From Tous-C4FEB sp044356555 (GTDB lineage: Bacteria > Verrucomicrobiota > Verrucomicrobiia > Opitutales > Opitutaceae), in assembly GCA_044356555.1 (NCBI GenBank), contig JBIKWB010000024.1, forward strand, positions 1 to 64,000: a stretch of 64,000 nucleotides of DNA, read 5' to 3'. Under the pieces are notes generated by a model that was not told where the DNA came from, made no database searches, and saw only the letters and a list, made by a program, of their open reading frames with translations. Positions within the stretch are counted from its first letter, which is position 1, and each line of letters opens with the position of its first letter. The position numbers and the translations under genes are program-made. Positions 26,291-34,513 of the stretch are shown piece by piece.

Positions 26291-27889
26291 ATGAACGTTT
26301 CGTCCCTAGCCAAACAAACCGTTCAGCGTGCCGCCTCCGCGCTCAAGGCCGGTCAACTCAACGCCATGCCGGAAATCATCCGGCTGGTGCACACGCTTTC
26401 GAAGAAGGATAACGATATTTCCGTCATGGAACTCGCCGACTTGGTCAAGAAAGACACCGGCGTGCTGGCGAAGATGCTGATCATCGCGAACGGCTTTGGT
26501 TACAACCCCAATGGCGTTCGCGTCGAATCCGCAATGGAGGCCATCCAAGTCATCGGCTTCGAACGCGTCCGCACTCTCGCCATCGCGCTGATGCTCGCGG
26601 AGCAGAACAACCGCGGCCGCTCCGGCGACGAACAACGGGAGGCCGCTGCCCACGCCCTATGCTCCGGTTTCATCGCCCAATCCGTCAGCGAGTCCCAAGG
26701 CACCGGACGCGGGGAGCACGCCTATGTGTGCGCCGCCCTCCGCCATTTTGGCCGTATCGTGATGACGACCTTCATGACCGAAGAATACCGACGTGCCACC
26801 GGGCTCGCCGAAGCGGTGCCGGAGGACGCGGCCTTTCGCGAAATTTTCGGCCTCACGCCCCTCGAGCTCGGTCACGAATTGCTGCGGGCGGAGCAACTGC
26901 CCGAGGAAATCCTCTCCGCGCTCCGCGCCTGTGACCCCGAATCGATCACCGCTTCGTCGGTCACCCCCGAGCAACGCATGTTGCTCATCGCTGATTTCTC
27001 CACGCAGCTTTGCGAACTCGTTTTTTTGGAGGGACTCGACGCCAATACCTTCGAGCAGCGCACCGCCGAACTCGCCGGCCGCTTCGGACACATTTTCCCC
27101 GGTATCGCGGATCAGTTTCCCGATATCATTAAAACCGTCGGCGTGCAATTCTCCCGCCTCAAACACGGCCTTGGCATTCGCAGCCTCCCGCTCAAGTGCG
27201 TTGAACGCATCAAAGACCGCGTCGCCAAACGCGATCCACGCGTTGTCCGTCCAATTAAAACTGTCCCCCCGCTTGCCCTCGCCGGTGACCCGAACCCGAT
27301 CACATCCAAAGCCTCCGCGACCCCGAACGTCGCTTCCGCTCACGCTCCCGTGGCAAGTCCGCCACCGCCACACCCAACCGTTTCCAGCATCCGTCTGACT
27401 TCGGGCTTGGATCAGCTGAAGGCTCTCATCGCCGAACCCGGCACCCCCGCCGATGTGATCAACCGGTCGGTGATCGATATCATCGGTGAGGCGTTCAGTT
27501 CCGTTGAAGTGATTCTGCTGCTCCGCGCCCCGGGCCTTTCCACGCTCCACATCACGCACGGTGTCGGTCAAAACTGGCGCAAGTTTCAATCCGTCGCCAA
27601 GGTCACGCCGGGCGAGCGCTCCATTTTCGGCCTTTCTCTGGCGCGCAAAGAAAATCTTCTCATCCACGACGCGCGCGAGGCTTCGATCGCACCCTATGTT
27701 CCCACGTGGTTGCGAGACGCCGTCCAGCTTCAGTCCTACGTGCTGTTGCCGATGGTTCAGTCCGACAAACCGGTTGGTGCGATTCTCGTCGGCTGGGCGA
27801 TCAAGCGCAAAATCGTCATCGCGACCGAGCAAGTCCAAGTCCTCCGGGAGCTCCTCGCAATCGTCGGCCTGAAGCACAGCCAAGCCTAG
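26291..27889 (+). CDS. HDOD domain protein with C-terminal GAF-like domain
   Basis: A 532-residue protein. Residues 25-220 are an HDOD domain: MPEIIRLVHTLSKKDNDISVMELADLVKKD then VLAKMLIIANGFGYN and AIQVIGFERVRTLAIALML. A Pro-rich linker near 340-370 (VASPPPPHPTV) is followed by a GAF-like sensor domain (VEVILLLRAPGLSTLHITHG, QSYVLLPMVQSDKPVGAILVGW). HDOD proteins are signalling scaffolds with no conserved metal-phosphohydrolase residues. The GAF part suggests input from a small ligand or redox state. It is a single gene between two terminator-like or unrelated regions, so its partner is unknown. ATG at 26291 is preferred over the in-frame codon at 26258. Confidence 0.86.
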   Translation: MNVSSLAKQTVQRAASALKAGQLNAMPEIIRLVHTLSKKDNDISVMELADLVKKDTGVLAKMLIIANGFGYNPNGVRVESAMEAIQVIGFERVRTLAIALMLAEQNNRGRSGDEQREAAAHALCSGFIAQSVSESQGTGRGEHAYVCAALRHFGRIVMTTFMTEEYRRATGLAEAVPEDAAFREIFGLTPLELGHELLRAEQLPEEILSALRACDPESITASSVTPEQRMLLIADFSTQLCELVFLEGLDANTFEQRTAELAGRFGHIFPGIADQFPDIIKTVGVQFSRLKHGLGIRSLPLKCVERIKDRVAKRDPRVVRPIKTVPPLALAGDPNPITSKASATPNVASAHAPVASPPPPHPTVSSIRLTSGLDQLKALIAEPGTPADVINRSVIDIIGEAFSSVEVILLLRAPGLSTLHITHGVGQNWRKFQSVAKVTPGERSIFGLSLARKENLLIHDAREASIAPYVPTWLRDAVQLQSYVLLPMVQSDKPVGAILVGWAIKRKIVIATEQVQVLRELLAIVGLKHSQA

Positions 27890-27932
27890 CCGACGATCAC
27901 TTGCCCTCCGGGCAAAGACCGGGCCCGGCCGA

Positions 27933-29702
27933 TTACGTTTGCGAAATCCGCGCGTGGGCAAATGCCGCGCACTTCGCGTGAATCTCCTGGGCCGAGCCCA
28001 GCGCGAGGACTTCAACCGCCAAGGCCCGGGCGTCGGCCATGGTCATTCCCCGCACCAGATATTTTACCGCCGGAAGCGAAGGCGGCGTCATGCTCAACGC
28101 ATCCACCCCGAGCCCCAGGAGCAAAGGCACATAAATCGGATCGCCCGCCATTTCGCCGCACACACTGACCGGCACGCCCGCTCGGTGGGCTTCGTCCACG
28201 ATATGTTTCAACGTGCGCACCACCGCCGGGTGCGCCGGCTCATAGAGGTGGGCGACCCGATCGTTCCCGCGATCGATCGCGAGCAGATACTGGATCAGAT
28301 CATTGGTTCCGATACTGAAGAAATCGCAGGTCTTCGCCAGCAGATCGGTCGTCGTCGCCGCGCTGGGAATCTCGATCATCGCGCCGACCTTCATCGCTTC
28401 GTTGAAGCGTTGACCGCGCGTTTTCAGCTCGGCTTTGCATTCCGCGAGCATCGCGTTCGCCTTGCCCAATTCCTCCGGGCCGCTGATCATCGGATACATC
28501 AGCCGCACATCGCCGTGCACACTCGCCATCAAAATGGCCCGCAACTGGTCCTTGAAAATCTCGGGATTCTCCAAACAGAACCGGATCGCCCGAAAGCCCA
28601 TGAAGGGATTCGCCTCTTTCGGAAAAAGGTCCGACTTGCCCTCCATCGGTTTGTCCCCGCCGAGGTCCAGCGTGCGGATCACGACCGGGTTCGGGGCCAT
28701 GCCCTCGACCACCGTTTTGTAGGCGACAAACTGCTCCTGCTCCGAGGGAATCCGCGCCGAGTTGAGGAACAGATACTCGGTGCGATACAGGCCGACGCCC
28801 TGCGCAAAATAGTCCTTCACCAACGCAACTTCGTCCACTTTCTCGATGTTCGCCTGCAAGGTGACTGTCACGCCGTCCAGCGTCACCGGCGGCCGGCGGT
28901 TCGCCTCGAGCAGACGTTGCTCGAAGGACTTCTTTTCCGACTGGATTTTTCCGTAGCGGAACAGCGTTTGCTCCGTCGGGTTTACGATCACCAGTCCGTC
29001 GTAGCCATCCACGAGCACCCAATCCCCGGTCTTCACCCGCTGCGTGAGATTGCGGACGCCCACCACCGCCGGGACTTTCATGGACCTGGCGACGATCACC
29101 GCGTGGCTCGTCTTGCTGCCCGAGTCCGTCACGATCCCGAGCGCCGCGCTCCGGTCGATACTCGCCGAGTCCGACGGCGAAAGATCGTTCGCGACCACGA
29201 TCCGCTTCTCCGCCAACCGGCTCAGACTGTTCTCGGCCTGCCCCAACATGTTTTGCAACACGCGCTGCGCCACATCGCGGATGTCCCCGGCGCGCTCCCG
29301 CAGATACTCGTCGTCGATCTCCGAAAACGCCTGGATGTAACGCGCCGAAATCTTGTTGAAGCAGGTCTCGATATTGCTCCCCGTTGCCTCGAACTCGCGG
29401 ATGGTCTCGCCGATCAACGCCTGGTCCTCAAGCACCAGCAGATGCGCATCGAAAATAAGCGCCTCATTCTTGCCCAAGTTTTTCTCCACCTCGTCTTGAA
29501 TCTTCGAAATCTGCTGCCGCGTCGTAAGCAGCGCCTTGTCAAATCGCGAGACTTCCTCGATTCGTTTGTCCGCATCGACTTGGTAACACGGCACCTCGAC
29601 ATCGCTCTGCAGATACACGAACACGGTGCCATAGGCGATGCCTTGCGAGGCGGAGATGCCTTGCACGATAACTTCCTTTTTTGTGCGTGGTTCCGTGGCC
29701 AT
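27933..29702 (-). CDS. ptsI: Phosphoenolpyruvate-protein phosphotransferase (PTS enzyme I)
   Basis: A 589-residue enzyme I: the N-terminal domain with the phosphorylated histidine in GSKTSHAVIVA at about H200, the PEP-binding barrel (RTEYLFLNSARIPSEQEQF, GVGLYRTEY), SIGTNDLIQYLLAIDR and the catalytic cysteine in SVCGEMAGDP. It passes phosphate from PEP to HPr. No HPr, EII or HPr kinase gene is in the window, so it may serve a regulatory PTS or a sugar system elsewhere. ATG at 29702 is chosen because MATEPRTKKEVIVQGISASQG matches the family start; the in-frame ATG at 29777 would add 25 atypical residues. Confidence 0.95.
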   Translation of the reverse strand: MATEPRTKKEVIVQGISASQGIAYGTVFVYLQSDVEVPCYQVDADKRIEEVSRFDKALLTTRQQISKIQDEVEKNLGKNEALIFDAHLLVLEDQALIGETIREFEATGSNIETCFNKISARYIQAFSEIDDEYLRERAGDIRDVAQRVLQNMLGQAENSLSRLAEKRIVVANDLSPSDSASIDRSAALGIVTDSGSKTSHAVIVARSMKVPAVVGVRNLTQRVKTGDWVLVDGYDGLVIVNPTEQTLFRYGKIQSEKKSFEQRLLEANRRPPVTLDGVTVTLQANIEKVDEVALVKDYFAQGVGLYRTEYLFLNSARIPSEQEQFVAYKTVVEGMAPNPVVIRTLDLGGDKPMEGKSDLFPKEANPFMGFRAIRFCLENPEIFKDQLRAILMASVHGDVRLMYPMISGPEELGKANAMLAECKAELKTRGQRFNEAMKVGAMIEIPSAATTTDLLAKTCDFFSIGTNDLIQYLLAIDRGNDRVAHLYEPAHPAVVRTLKHIVDEAHRAGVPVSVCGEMAGDPIYVPLLLGLGVDALSMTPPSLPAVKYLVRGMTMADARALAVEVLALGSAQEIHAKCAAFAHARISQT

Positions 29703-29784
29703 TAAAGTGGGCGCAGCAGGCGCGTTGAGCCGCGGGCGGCTCAGATTGATAACGCTTTCCGGCCGAGCACGGGTCAATGCTCTT

Positions 29785-30690
29785 TCACCGCAACTTTGCC
29801 TCGACCACGAAACTCGTCGGCCCCCACGCCGCCCGCACCGTCTGGCCGATCGCTGCCGCGTCCATTCCGTCGGGCAAAAGCGCGAAACACGCGCTCCCGC
29901 TTCCGCTCATCCGCGCGACCAATCCGAACTCTTCGCGCAAGTGCTCCAGCAGCGTTGGCAGCGCCATAAATTTCTCAAACGCCACCGCCTCCATGTTGTT
30001 AAAAAGCAACGCCTCCGCCGCACTGTCGCCGCCGACCCATGCGGCCAAACGCGCTTCCGCCTCCGCCTCCGGCAAATAACCCGACGGCGCGCGGCTCGCC
30101 ATGCGCCCATACGCCCACGGAGTCGCGATCCCAAAACCCGGCTTAAACACCAATACCCGCCGCCCCCGCAACCGCGTGCTCGCGCCCGCCGGCAACGCCT
30201 CGATCCGCTCTCCGCGCCCCCGCATCACCACCGGCCCGTCGTGCAAAAAAAGCGCGCAGTCCGAGCCAAGTCCGGCCGCCATCGTCGCCAGTTCAGCCGC
30301 GCCCAGCGCCAAGCCCGACAGAGCATTCAGCGCCCGCAACGCCGCCACCGCATCACTGCTCCCGCCCCCCAGCCCCGCGCCCATCGGCACCCGTTTTATG
30401 AGCGAAAAATCCACGCCCAGACCTTTTCCCGGCCAACCCGTCGCCGCCGCAAAGGCTCGCGCCGCCTTCACGACCAAATTCGTCTCGTCGGTCGGCACCG
30501 TCGCGTCATCACAATGTAACCTCCATTCACCACCGCCTTCCCCCCGCTCCCTTACATCCGCCCGCAACGTATCGCCGAAATCCAGCGTCACCGCCGCCGA
30601 GACCAAATCATGAAATCCATCCGCCCGCCGTCCCGTGATCGCGAGGAACAGGTTAAGTTTAGCCGGGGCAAAAATCTCGATGGCGCGCAC
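29785..30690 (-). CDS. ispE: 4-diphosphocytidyl-2-C-methyl-D-erythritol kinase
   Basis: About 301 residues. FAPAKLNLFLAITGRRADGFHDL at the N-terminus and VPMGAGLGGGSSDAVAALRAL (GHMP ATP loop) near residue 96 identify IspE. It phosphorylates 4-diphosphocytidyl-2-C-methyl-D-erythritol with ATP in the MEP pathway to isoprenoids. The GTG at 30690 is chosen: it is preceded by a purine run and is close to the first conserved residues. The frame stays open to 31455, but that upstream stretch overlaps pyrF in antisense and is not IspE-like. ispD and ispF are encoded on the plus strand just beyond pyrF. Confidence 0.94.
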   Translation of the reverse strand: MRAIEIFAPAKLNLFLAITGRRADGFHDLVSAAVTLDFGDTLRADVRERGEGGGEWRLHCDDATVPTDETNLVVKAARAFAAATGWPGKGLGVDFSLIKRVPMGAGLGGGSSDAVAALRALNALSGLALGAAELATMAAGLGSDCALFLHDGPVVMRGRGERIEALPAGASTRLRGRRVLVFKPGFGIATPWAYGRMASRAPSGYLPEAEAEARLAAWVGGDSAAEALLFNNMEAVAFEKFMALPTLLEHLREEFGLVARMSGSGSACFALLPDGMDAAAIGQTVRAAWGPTSFVVEAKLR

Positions 30691-30784
30691 CCCCCTACCC
30701 AACACCGCCACCCCCGCCTCGGGCCAGCCGCATTTTTTGGCTTTTGATTTATCCCCCGACTCCCCCTCACTCTCCCTTCCTACG

Positions 30785-31480
30785 ATGGCCACCGATCTCA
30801 TTCTCGTCCTCGACGCCCAATCCCCGCGCACCGTCGCCCCCGCCCTCCGCCAACTCCAGGGCACCGTCCGCTGGGTCAAGGTCGGCCTCGAAATGTTCAC
30901 CGCCTGCGGTCCCGATTGCGTGCGCGAAATCGCCGACCTCGGTTTCGATGTCTTCCTCGACCTCAAGCTCCACGACATCCCCAACACCGTCGCCAAGGCC
31001 GTCGAATCCATCGCGCCCCTGCCGATCAAGATGCTCACCCTGCATACCTCCGGCGGCCGCGAGATGATGCAGTGGGCCGTCAAAGCCCAACAACAGCACG
31101 CCCCCCACCTCCTTCTCCTCGGCGTCACCGTCCTCACCTCGATGAGCGCCGAAGGCCTCGCTGAGACCGGCGTCGCCGCCCCGCCCGCCGACCAAGTCGT
31201 CCGCCTCGGGCGCCTCGCCATCGACTCCGGCCTCCGCGGCCTGGTATGCTCGCCTCTTGAACTCGCGCCTCTCCGCGCCGTGCTCCCGGCCGATGTTGCC
31301 CTCGTCACCCCCGGCATCCGACCCCGCGGCGCCGATGCCGGCGACCAGACCCGCATCATGACTCCCGGCGAAGCCGCCGGCGCGGGCGCCACCCACATCG
31401 TGGTCGGCCGCCCCATTTTCAAAGCCCCCGACCCTGTCGCCGCCGCCCGCGCCATCCTCGCCGAACTCGCCGCCCGCTAA
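30785..31480 (+). CDS. pyrF: Orotidine 5'-phosphate decarboxylase
   Basis: A 231-residue protein. LILVLDAQSP at the N-terminus, VKVGLEMFTACGPD near 31-45 and the active-site motif FLDLKLHDIPNTV at 57-69 (catalytic lysines and aspartates) define PyrF, and VTPGIRPRGADAGDQ near 180 is the phosphate-binding loop. It makes UMP from OMP, the last step of UMP synthesis. ATG at 30785. ispE diverges from it across a 94-bp gap, and ispD follows 76 bp downstream on the plus strand. Confidence 0.95.
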   Translation: MATDLILVLDAQSPRTVAPALRQLQGTVRWVKVGLEMFTACGPDCVREIADLGFDVFLDLKLHDIPNTVAKAVESIAPLPIKMLTLHTSGGREMMQWAVKAQQQHAPHLLLLGVTVLTSMSAEGLAETGVAAPPADQVVRLGRLAIDSGLRGLVCSPLELAPLRAVLPADVALVTPGIRPRGADAGDQTRIMTPGEAAGAGATHIVVGRPIFKAPDPVAAARAILAELAAR

Positions 31481-31510
31481 ACGACCGCGCATTCGGAATT
31501 CCGTTTCCGA

Positions 31511-31540
31511 TCTCTCATCTCTCAGCTCTCAACTCTCAAC
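31511..31540. repeat. CTCTCAACT-type repeat upstream of ispD
   Basis: A run rich in CTCTCAAC (31511-31540) includes a 15-mer, CTCTCAGCTCTCAAC at 31519-31533, that occurs as its reverse complement at 42503-42517. Both copies lie just outside genes. Confidence 0.6.
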
Positions 31541-31556
31541 GTTTCCCCCTCCAGCC

Positions 31557-32288
31557 ATGAGCCGCACCGCCGCCATCCTCCTCGCCGCCGGCAGCAGCAC
31601 GCGCATGTCCGGCGCCGTCGCCGACAAAATCCTCGCGCCCCTCGCGGGCCGGCCCGTCTTCGCCCACAGCGCCGCCGCTTTCGCCGCCAGCGGCGTCGCC
31701 GATTTCTATGTCGTCGTTTACCGCGACCAACGCCAGATGCTCACGCTCTCCGCGCATGCGCCCACGCCCTGCGTCCTCATCCAAGGTGGGGCCGAGCGCC
31801 AAGACTCCGTCGCCGCCGCCCTCGCCGCACTCCCGGCCGATATCGCTCACGTCTTTATCCATGACTGTGCGCGCCCGTTGGTGAGCGCCGAGCAACTCGT
31901 CGCACTTTACAAAATCGTTCGCCGCGAGGGCGCCGTGGTTCTCGCCCATCGCGTGACCGACACCATCAAAAAACACCGCGCCAACGCCCGCCTCAAAACC
32001 CTCGACCGTGACCGCCTCTGGGCCATGGAAACCCCGCAGGTCTTCTCCCGCGAACTCATCGACCGCGCTTACGCCCGCGTCGCCAAGAAAAAGCTCCGTA
32101 TCACCGACGATGCCCAAGCCGTCGAGGGCCTCGACCACCCCATCGCCCTCCTCGAAAACACCGAGGCCAACCCCAAGCTCACCACGCCCGCCGACCTCGC
32201 CTACCTCGAGTTCCTCCTCGCCCGCTCCGCCCTCGCGCCCGACACGTCCGACTCCTCGGCTCTGTTTCCGCCCCGCACGCCCGCCTGA
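31557..32288 (+). CDS. ispD: 2-C-methyl-D-erythritol 4-phosphate cytidylyltransferase
   Basis: A 243-residue protein. AAILLAAGSSTRMSG (8-17 is the CTP-binding loop with its glycines), IQGGAERQDSVAAAL and FIHDCARPLVSAEQL near 100-120, and LWAMETPQVFSRELI near 160 are IspD signatures. It joins CTP and MEP in isoprenoid synthesis. Immediately downstream (55 bp) is ispF, and ispE lies just upstream on the other strand, so three MEP genes are clustered with pyrF. The C-terminal 10-15 residues (PDTSDSSALFPPRTPA) are low-complexity and may be a tail. Confidence 0.95.
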   Translation: MSRTAAILLAAGSSTRMSGAVADKILAPLAGRPVFAHSAAAFAASGVADFYVVVYRDQRQMLTLSAHAPTPCVLIQGGAERQDSVAAALAALPADIAHVFIHDCARPLVSAEQLVALYKIVRREGAVVLAHRVTDTIKKHRANARLKTLDRDRLWAMETPQVFSRELIDRAYARVAKKKLRITDDAQAVEGLDHPIALLENTEANPKLTTPADLAYLEFLLARSALAPDTSDSSALFPPRTPA

Positions 32289-32300
32289 TTTTTCCCGTTT

Positions 32301-32320
32301 TTCCGTGTGTTCCGAGGGCC
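32301..32320. repeat. TTCCGTGTNTTCCG-type repeat upstream of ispF
   Basis: TTCCGTGTGTTCCGAGGGCC is similar to 54571-54590 and 56271-56290 (TTCCGTGTATTCCGTGGGC / ...CGCGGGC). A further, more divergent copy is at 43536-43556. See the findings. Confidence 0.65.
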
Positions 32321-32342
32321 AATTCCGCTTCCGCACTTTCGC

Positions 32343-32822
32343 ATGAACCTCCGTATCGGCCACGGCTACGACATCCACCGCCTCGTCCCCGGCCGCCCGC
32401 TCGTCCTCGGCGGCGTGCGCTTCGCCACCGACTACGGTCTCGACGGCCACTCCGACGCCGACTGCCTCACCCACGCCATCTGTGACGCCCTGCTCGGCGC
32501 CGCCGCCCTCCCCGACATCGGGCATTTTTTCCCCAACACCGATCCTGCCCTCCGCAACATCGACTCCCAAATCCTTCTCCGCCGCGTCGTGGCCGAACTC
32601 GCCTCGCGCGGATTCTCCCTCGTCAACATCGACGCCTCGCTCATCGCGGAGAAACCAAAGATCGCTCCGCACCTCGACGCGATGAAGGTCGCCCTCGCCG
32701 CCTCCACCGGCCTACCCGTCGATTGCATCGGCCTCAAAGCCACCACCAACGAAGGCGTCGGCGACCTCGGTCGCGGCCTCGCCATCGCCGCCCACGCCGT
32801 CTGCCTCATCGCCAAAAACTAA
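32343..32822 (+). CDS. ispF: 2-C-methyl-D-erythritol 2,4-cyclodiphosphate synthase
   Basis: A 159-residue protein with the IspF zinc and active-site residues: GHGYDIHR (D10, H12), DADCLTHAICDALLGA (H44), DIGHFFP, and KATTNEGVGDLGRGLAIAAHAVCLI near the C-terminus. It closes the cyclic diphosphate in the MEP pathway. ATG at 32343 starts at the conserved MNLRIGHGYD; the in-frame codon at 32307 would add 12 non-family residues. Its stop overlaps the start of the next gene by one base (TAATG at 32820-32824), so the downstream lipoprotein is likely co-translated. Confidence 0.96.
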   Translation: MNLRIGHGYDIHRLVPGRPLVLGGVRFATDYGLDGHSDADCLTHAICDALLGAAALPDIGHFFPNTDPALRNIDSQILLRRVVAELASRGFSLVNIDASLIAEKPKIAPHLDAMKVALAASTGLPVDCIGLKATTNEGVGDLGRGLAIAAHAVCLIAKN

Positions 32823-34477
32823 TGTCCGCTTCCCTGCTTCCCTCGTCGGCCCTCCCTCTGCACCTCTTGCGCTTTTTCGCGGCCATCGCCGTCCCGTTCC
32901 TTCTCTTCGCCTTCACCGGCTGCGGCAAACGCGAGACCACGGTCGAACTCGGCAACCGCGAGGGCATCCTCCACCTCAGCATCGGCTCCGAACCCTCCGA
33001 TCTCGATCCGCAGACCGTCACCGGCACCGGCGACGCCAAGATCATCCAGGCCCTCTTCGAACCCCTCGTCAGCTACGAGACCGGCACGCTTGCACCCGTC
33101 CCCGCCCTCGCCGAGCGCTGGGAAATCTCCGCCGACGGCCTTACCTACACGTTTCATCTCCGCCCCGATGCCAAGTGGTCCAACGGCGACCCCGTCACCG
33201 CCCAGGATTGCGTCGATTCGTGGCGCCGCATTCTCACACCCTCGCTCGCCGCCGACTACGCCTACTTCCTCTACCTCCTGCGCGGCGCCGAAGATTTCAA
33301 CAAGGGCCGCTCCGCCGATTTTTCCAACGTCGGCGCCGTTGCCCGCGACGCTCACACGCTCGTCGTCACGCTCACCCACCCCGCGCCCTACTTCCTCCAG
33401 ATTCTCCTCAACTCCCCTTGGCGCCCCATTCACCTCCGCTCTATCGCCGCCGTCGGCGATCCCTACAACCGCGGCACGAAATGGACCCTTCCCGGCGCCC
33501 TCGTCTCGAGCGGCCCGTTCGTCCTGAAGGAGTGGTCTCTCAACCGGCGCGTCATCGTCGAGAAATCCCCCACTTACTATGACCGCGCCAAGGTTCGCCT
33601 CAACGCCCTCCACTTTTATCCCATCGACAACATCGATGCCGAAGAGCGCGCCTTCCGCGCCGGCCAACTCCACATGACCTGGGCTCTGCCGCTCTCCAAG
33701 GTCGTCCCGCTCCAGCGCGAAAAATCTCCCGCGCTCCGCATCGATCCTTTTCTCGAGACCTACTTTTTTCGGCTCAACGTCCGTAAAGCCCCGCTCGACG
33801 ATGTGCGCATCCGCCGCGCCCTCTCCCTCGCCATCGACCGCGATGCCATCGCCACCAAGATTCTCCCCGGCGGACGCCAACCCGCCCCCACCTTCGTCTC
33901 GCCGCTTCTCGTCGGCTACACGCCTCCGGCCCGCAAAGCCTACGACCCGGAGGCCGCCCGCCGCCTGCTCGCCGAGGCCGGCCACGCCCGCGGCGCCGGC
34001 CTCCCGCCGATCGAAATCCTCTACAACAATTCCGAAATTCTCCGCCTCGTCGGCGAAGCCATCCAGCAGATGTGGTCGCGCGAACTCGGCATCGAGGTCC
34101 GCCTTTCTAACCAAGAGAAGAAAGTCGTTTTCGCCAACCGCCGCGCCGGCGATTACCAAGTTCTTCTCGGCAGCTGGACCGCCGATTACCTCGACGCCAC
34201 GACCTTCCTCGACATGTGGCTGAGCGATTCCGGCAACAACCACACCGGCTGGAAAGACCCCGCCTACGACGCCCTCGCCGCCCGCGCGCTCACGATTGCC
34301 GACCCCAAAGCCCGCGCCGCCGTCCTGGCCGAATCCGAGACCCTCGTCCTCGATGCCGCGCCGATTATCCCGATTTATTTCAACACCCACGTCTACCTGC
34401 TCCACCCTTCCGTGAAAGGCTGGCAACCCACGCCGATGGACCACACCGACTACCGCTACGTCTCCCTCGAAAAGTAG
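32822..34477 (+). CDS. Oligopeptide-binding lipoprotein (OppA-like), copy 1
   Basis: A 551-residue ABC solute-binding protein (SBP_bac_5). The signal peptide ends in a lipobox (AFTGCGKR), so it is a lipoprotein. The fold pattern is clear: IGSEPSDLDPQTVTGTGDAKIIQALFEPLV, ISADGLTYTFHLRPDAKWSNG, AEERAFRAGQLHMTW, and DVRIRRALSLAIDRDAIA. It overlaps ispF by one base and is followed 36 bp later by a paralogue (34514-36175). No Opp permease or ATPase is adjacent, so it may share a transporter encoded elsewhere. Ligand is unknown; family members bind peptides, murein peptides or sugars. The last residues VSLEK end at a TAG that lies in an intergenic repeat. Confidence 0.92.
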   Translation: MSASLLPSSALPLHLLRFFAAIAVPFLLFAFTGCGKRETTVELGNREGILHLSIGSEPSDLDPQTVTGTGDAKIIQALFEPLVSYETGTLAPVPALAERWEISADGLTYTFHLRPDAKWSNGDPVTAQDCVDSWRRILTPSLAADYAYFLYLLRGAEDFNKGRSADFSNVGAVARDAHTLVVTLTHPAPYFLQILLNSPWRPIHLRSIAAVGDPYNRGTKWTLPGALVSSGPFVLKEWSLNRRVIVEKSPTYYDRAKVRLNALHFYPIDNIDAEERAFRAGQLHMTWALPLSKVVPLQREKSPALRIDPFLETYFFRLNVRKAPLDDVRIRRALSLAIDRDAIATKILPGGRQPAPTFVSPLLVGYTPPARKAYDPEAARRLLAEAGHARGAGLPPIEILYNNSEILRLVGEAIQQMWSRELGIEVRLSNQEKKVVFANRRAGDYQVLLGSWTADYLDATTFLDMWLSDSGNNHTGWKDPAYDALAARALTIADPKARAAVLAESETLVLDAAPIIPIYFNTHVYLLHPSVKGWQPTPMDHTDYRYVSLEK

Positions 34478-34500
34478 GGCAGGGTCTCCAACCCACCCTC
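34474..34500. repeat. Intergenic repeat, copy 3 of the CTCCGACCCGCCC element
   Basis: GTAGGGCAGGGTCTCCAACC then CACCCTC covers the TAG stop of the first OppA-like gene (34475-34477). Sequence matches 20946 and 22528 apart from a few bases. The element therefore contributes the stop codon. Confidence 0.6.
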
Positions 34501-34513
34501 CGCGCCTTCGCCC

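Noticed and set aside
30691..31455. Long upstream extension of ispE on the minus strand
   Set aside because: It overlaps pyrF in antisense and lacks IspE similarity.
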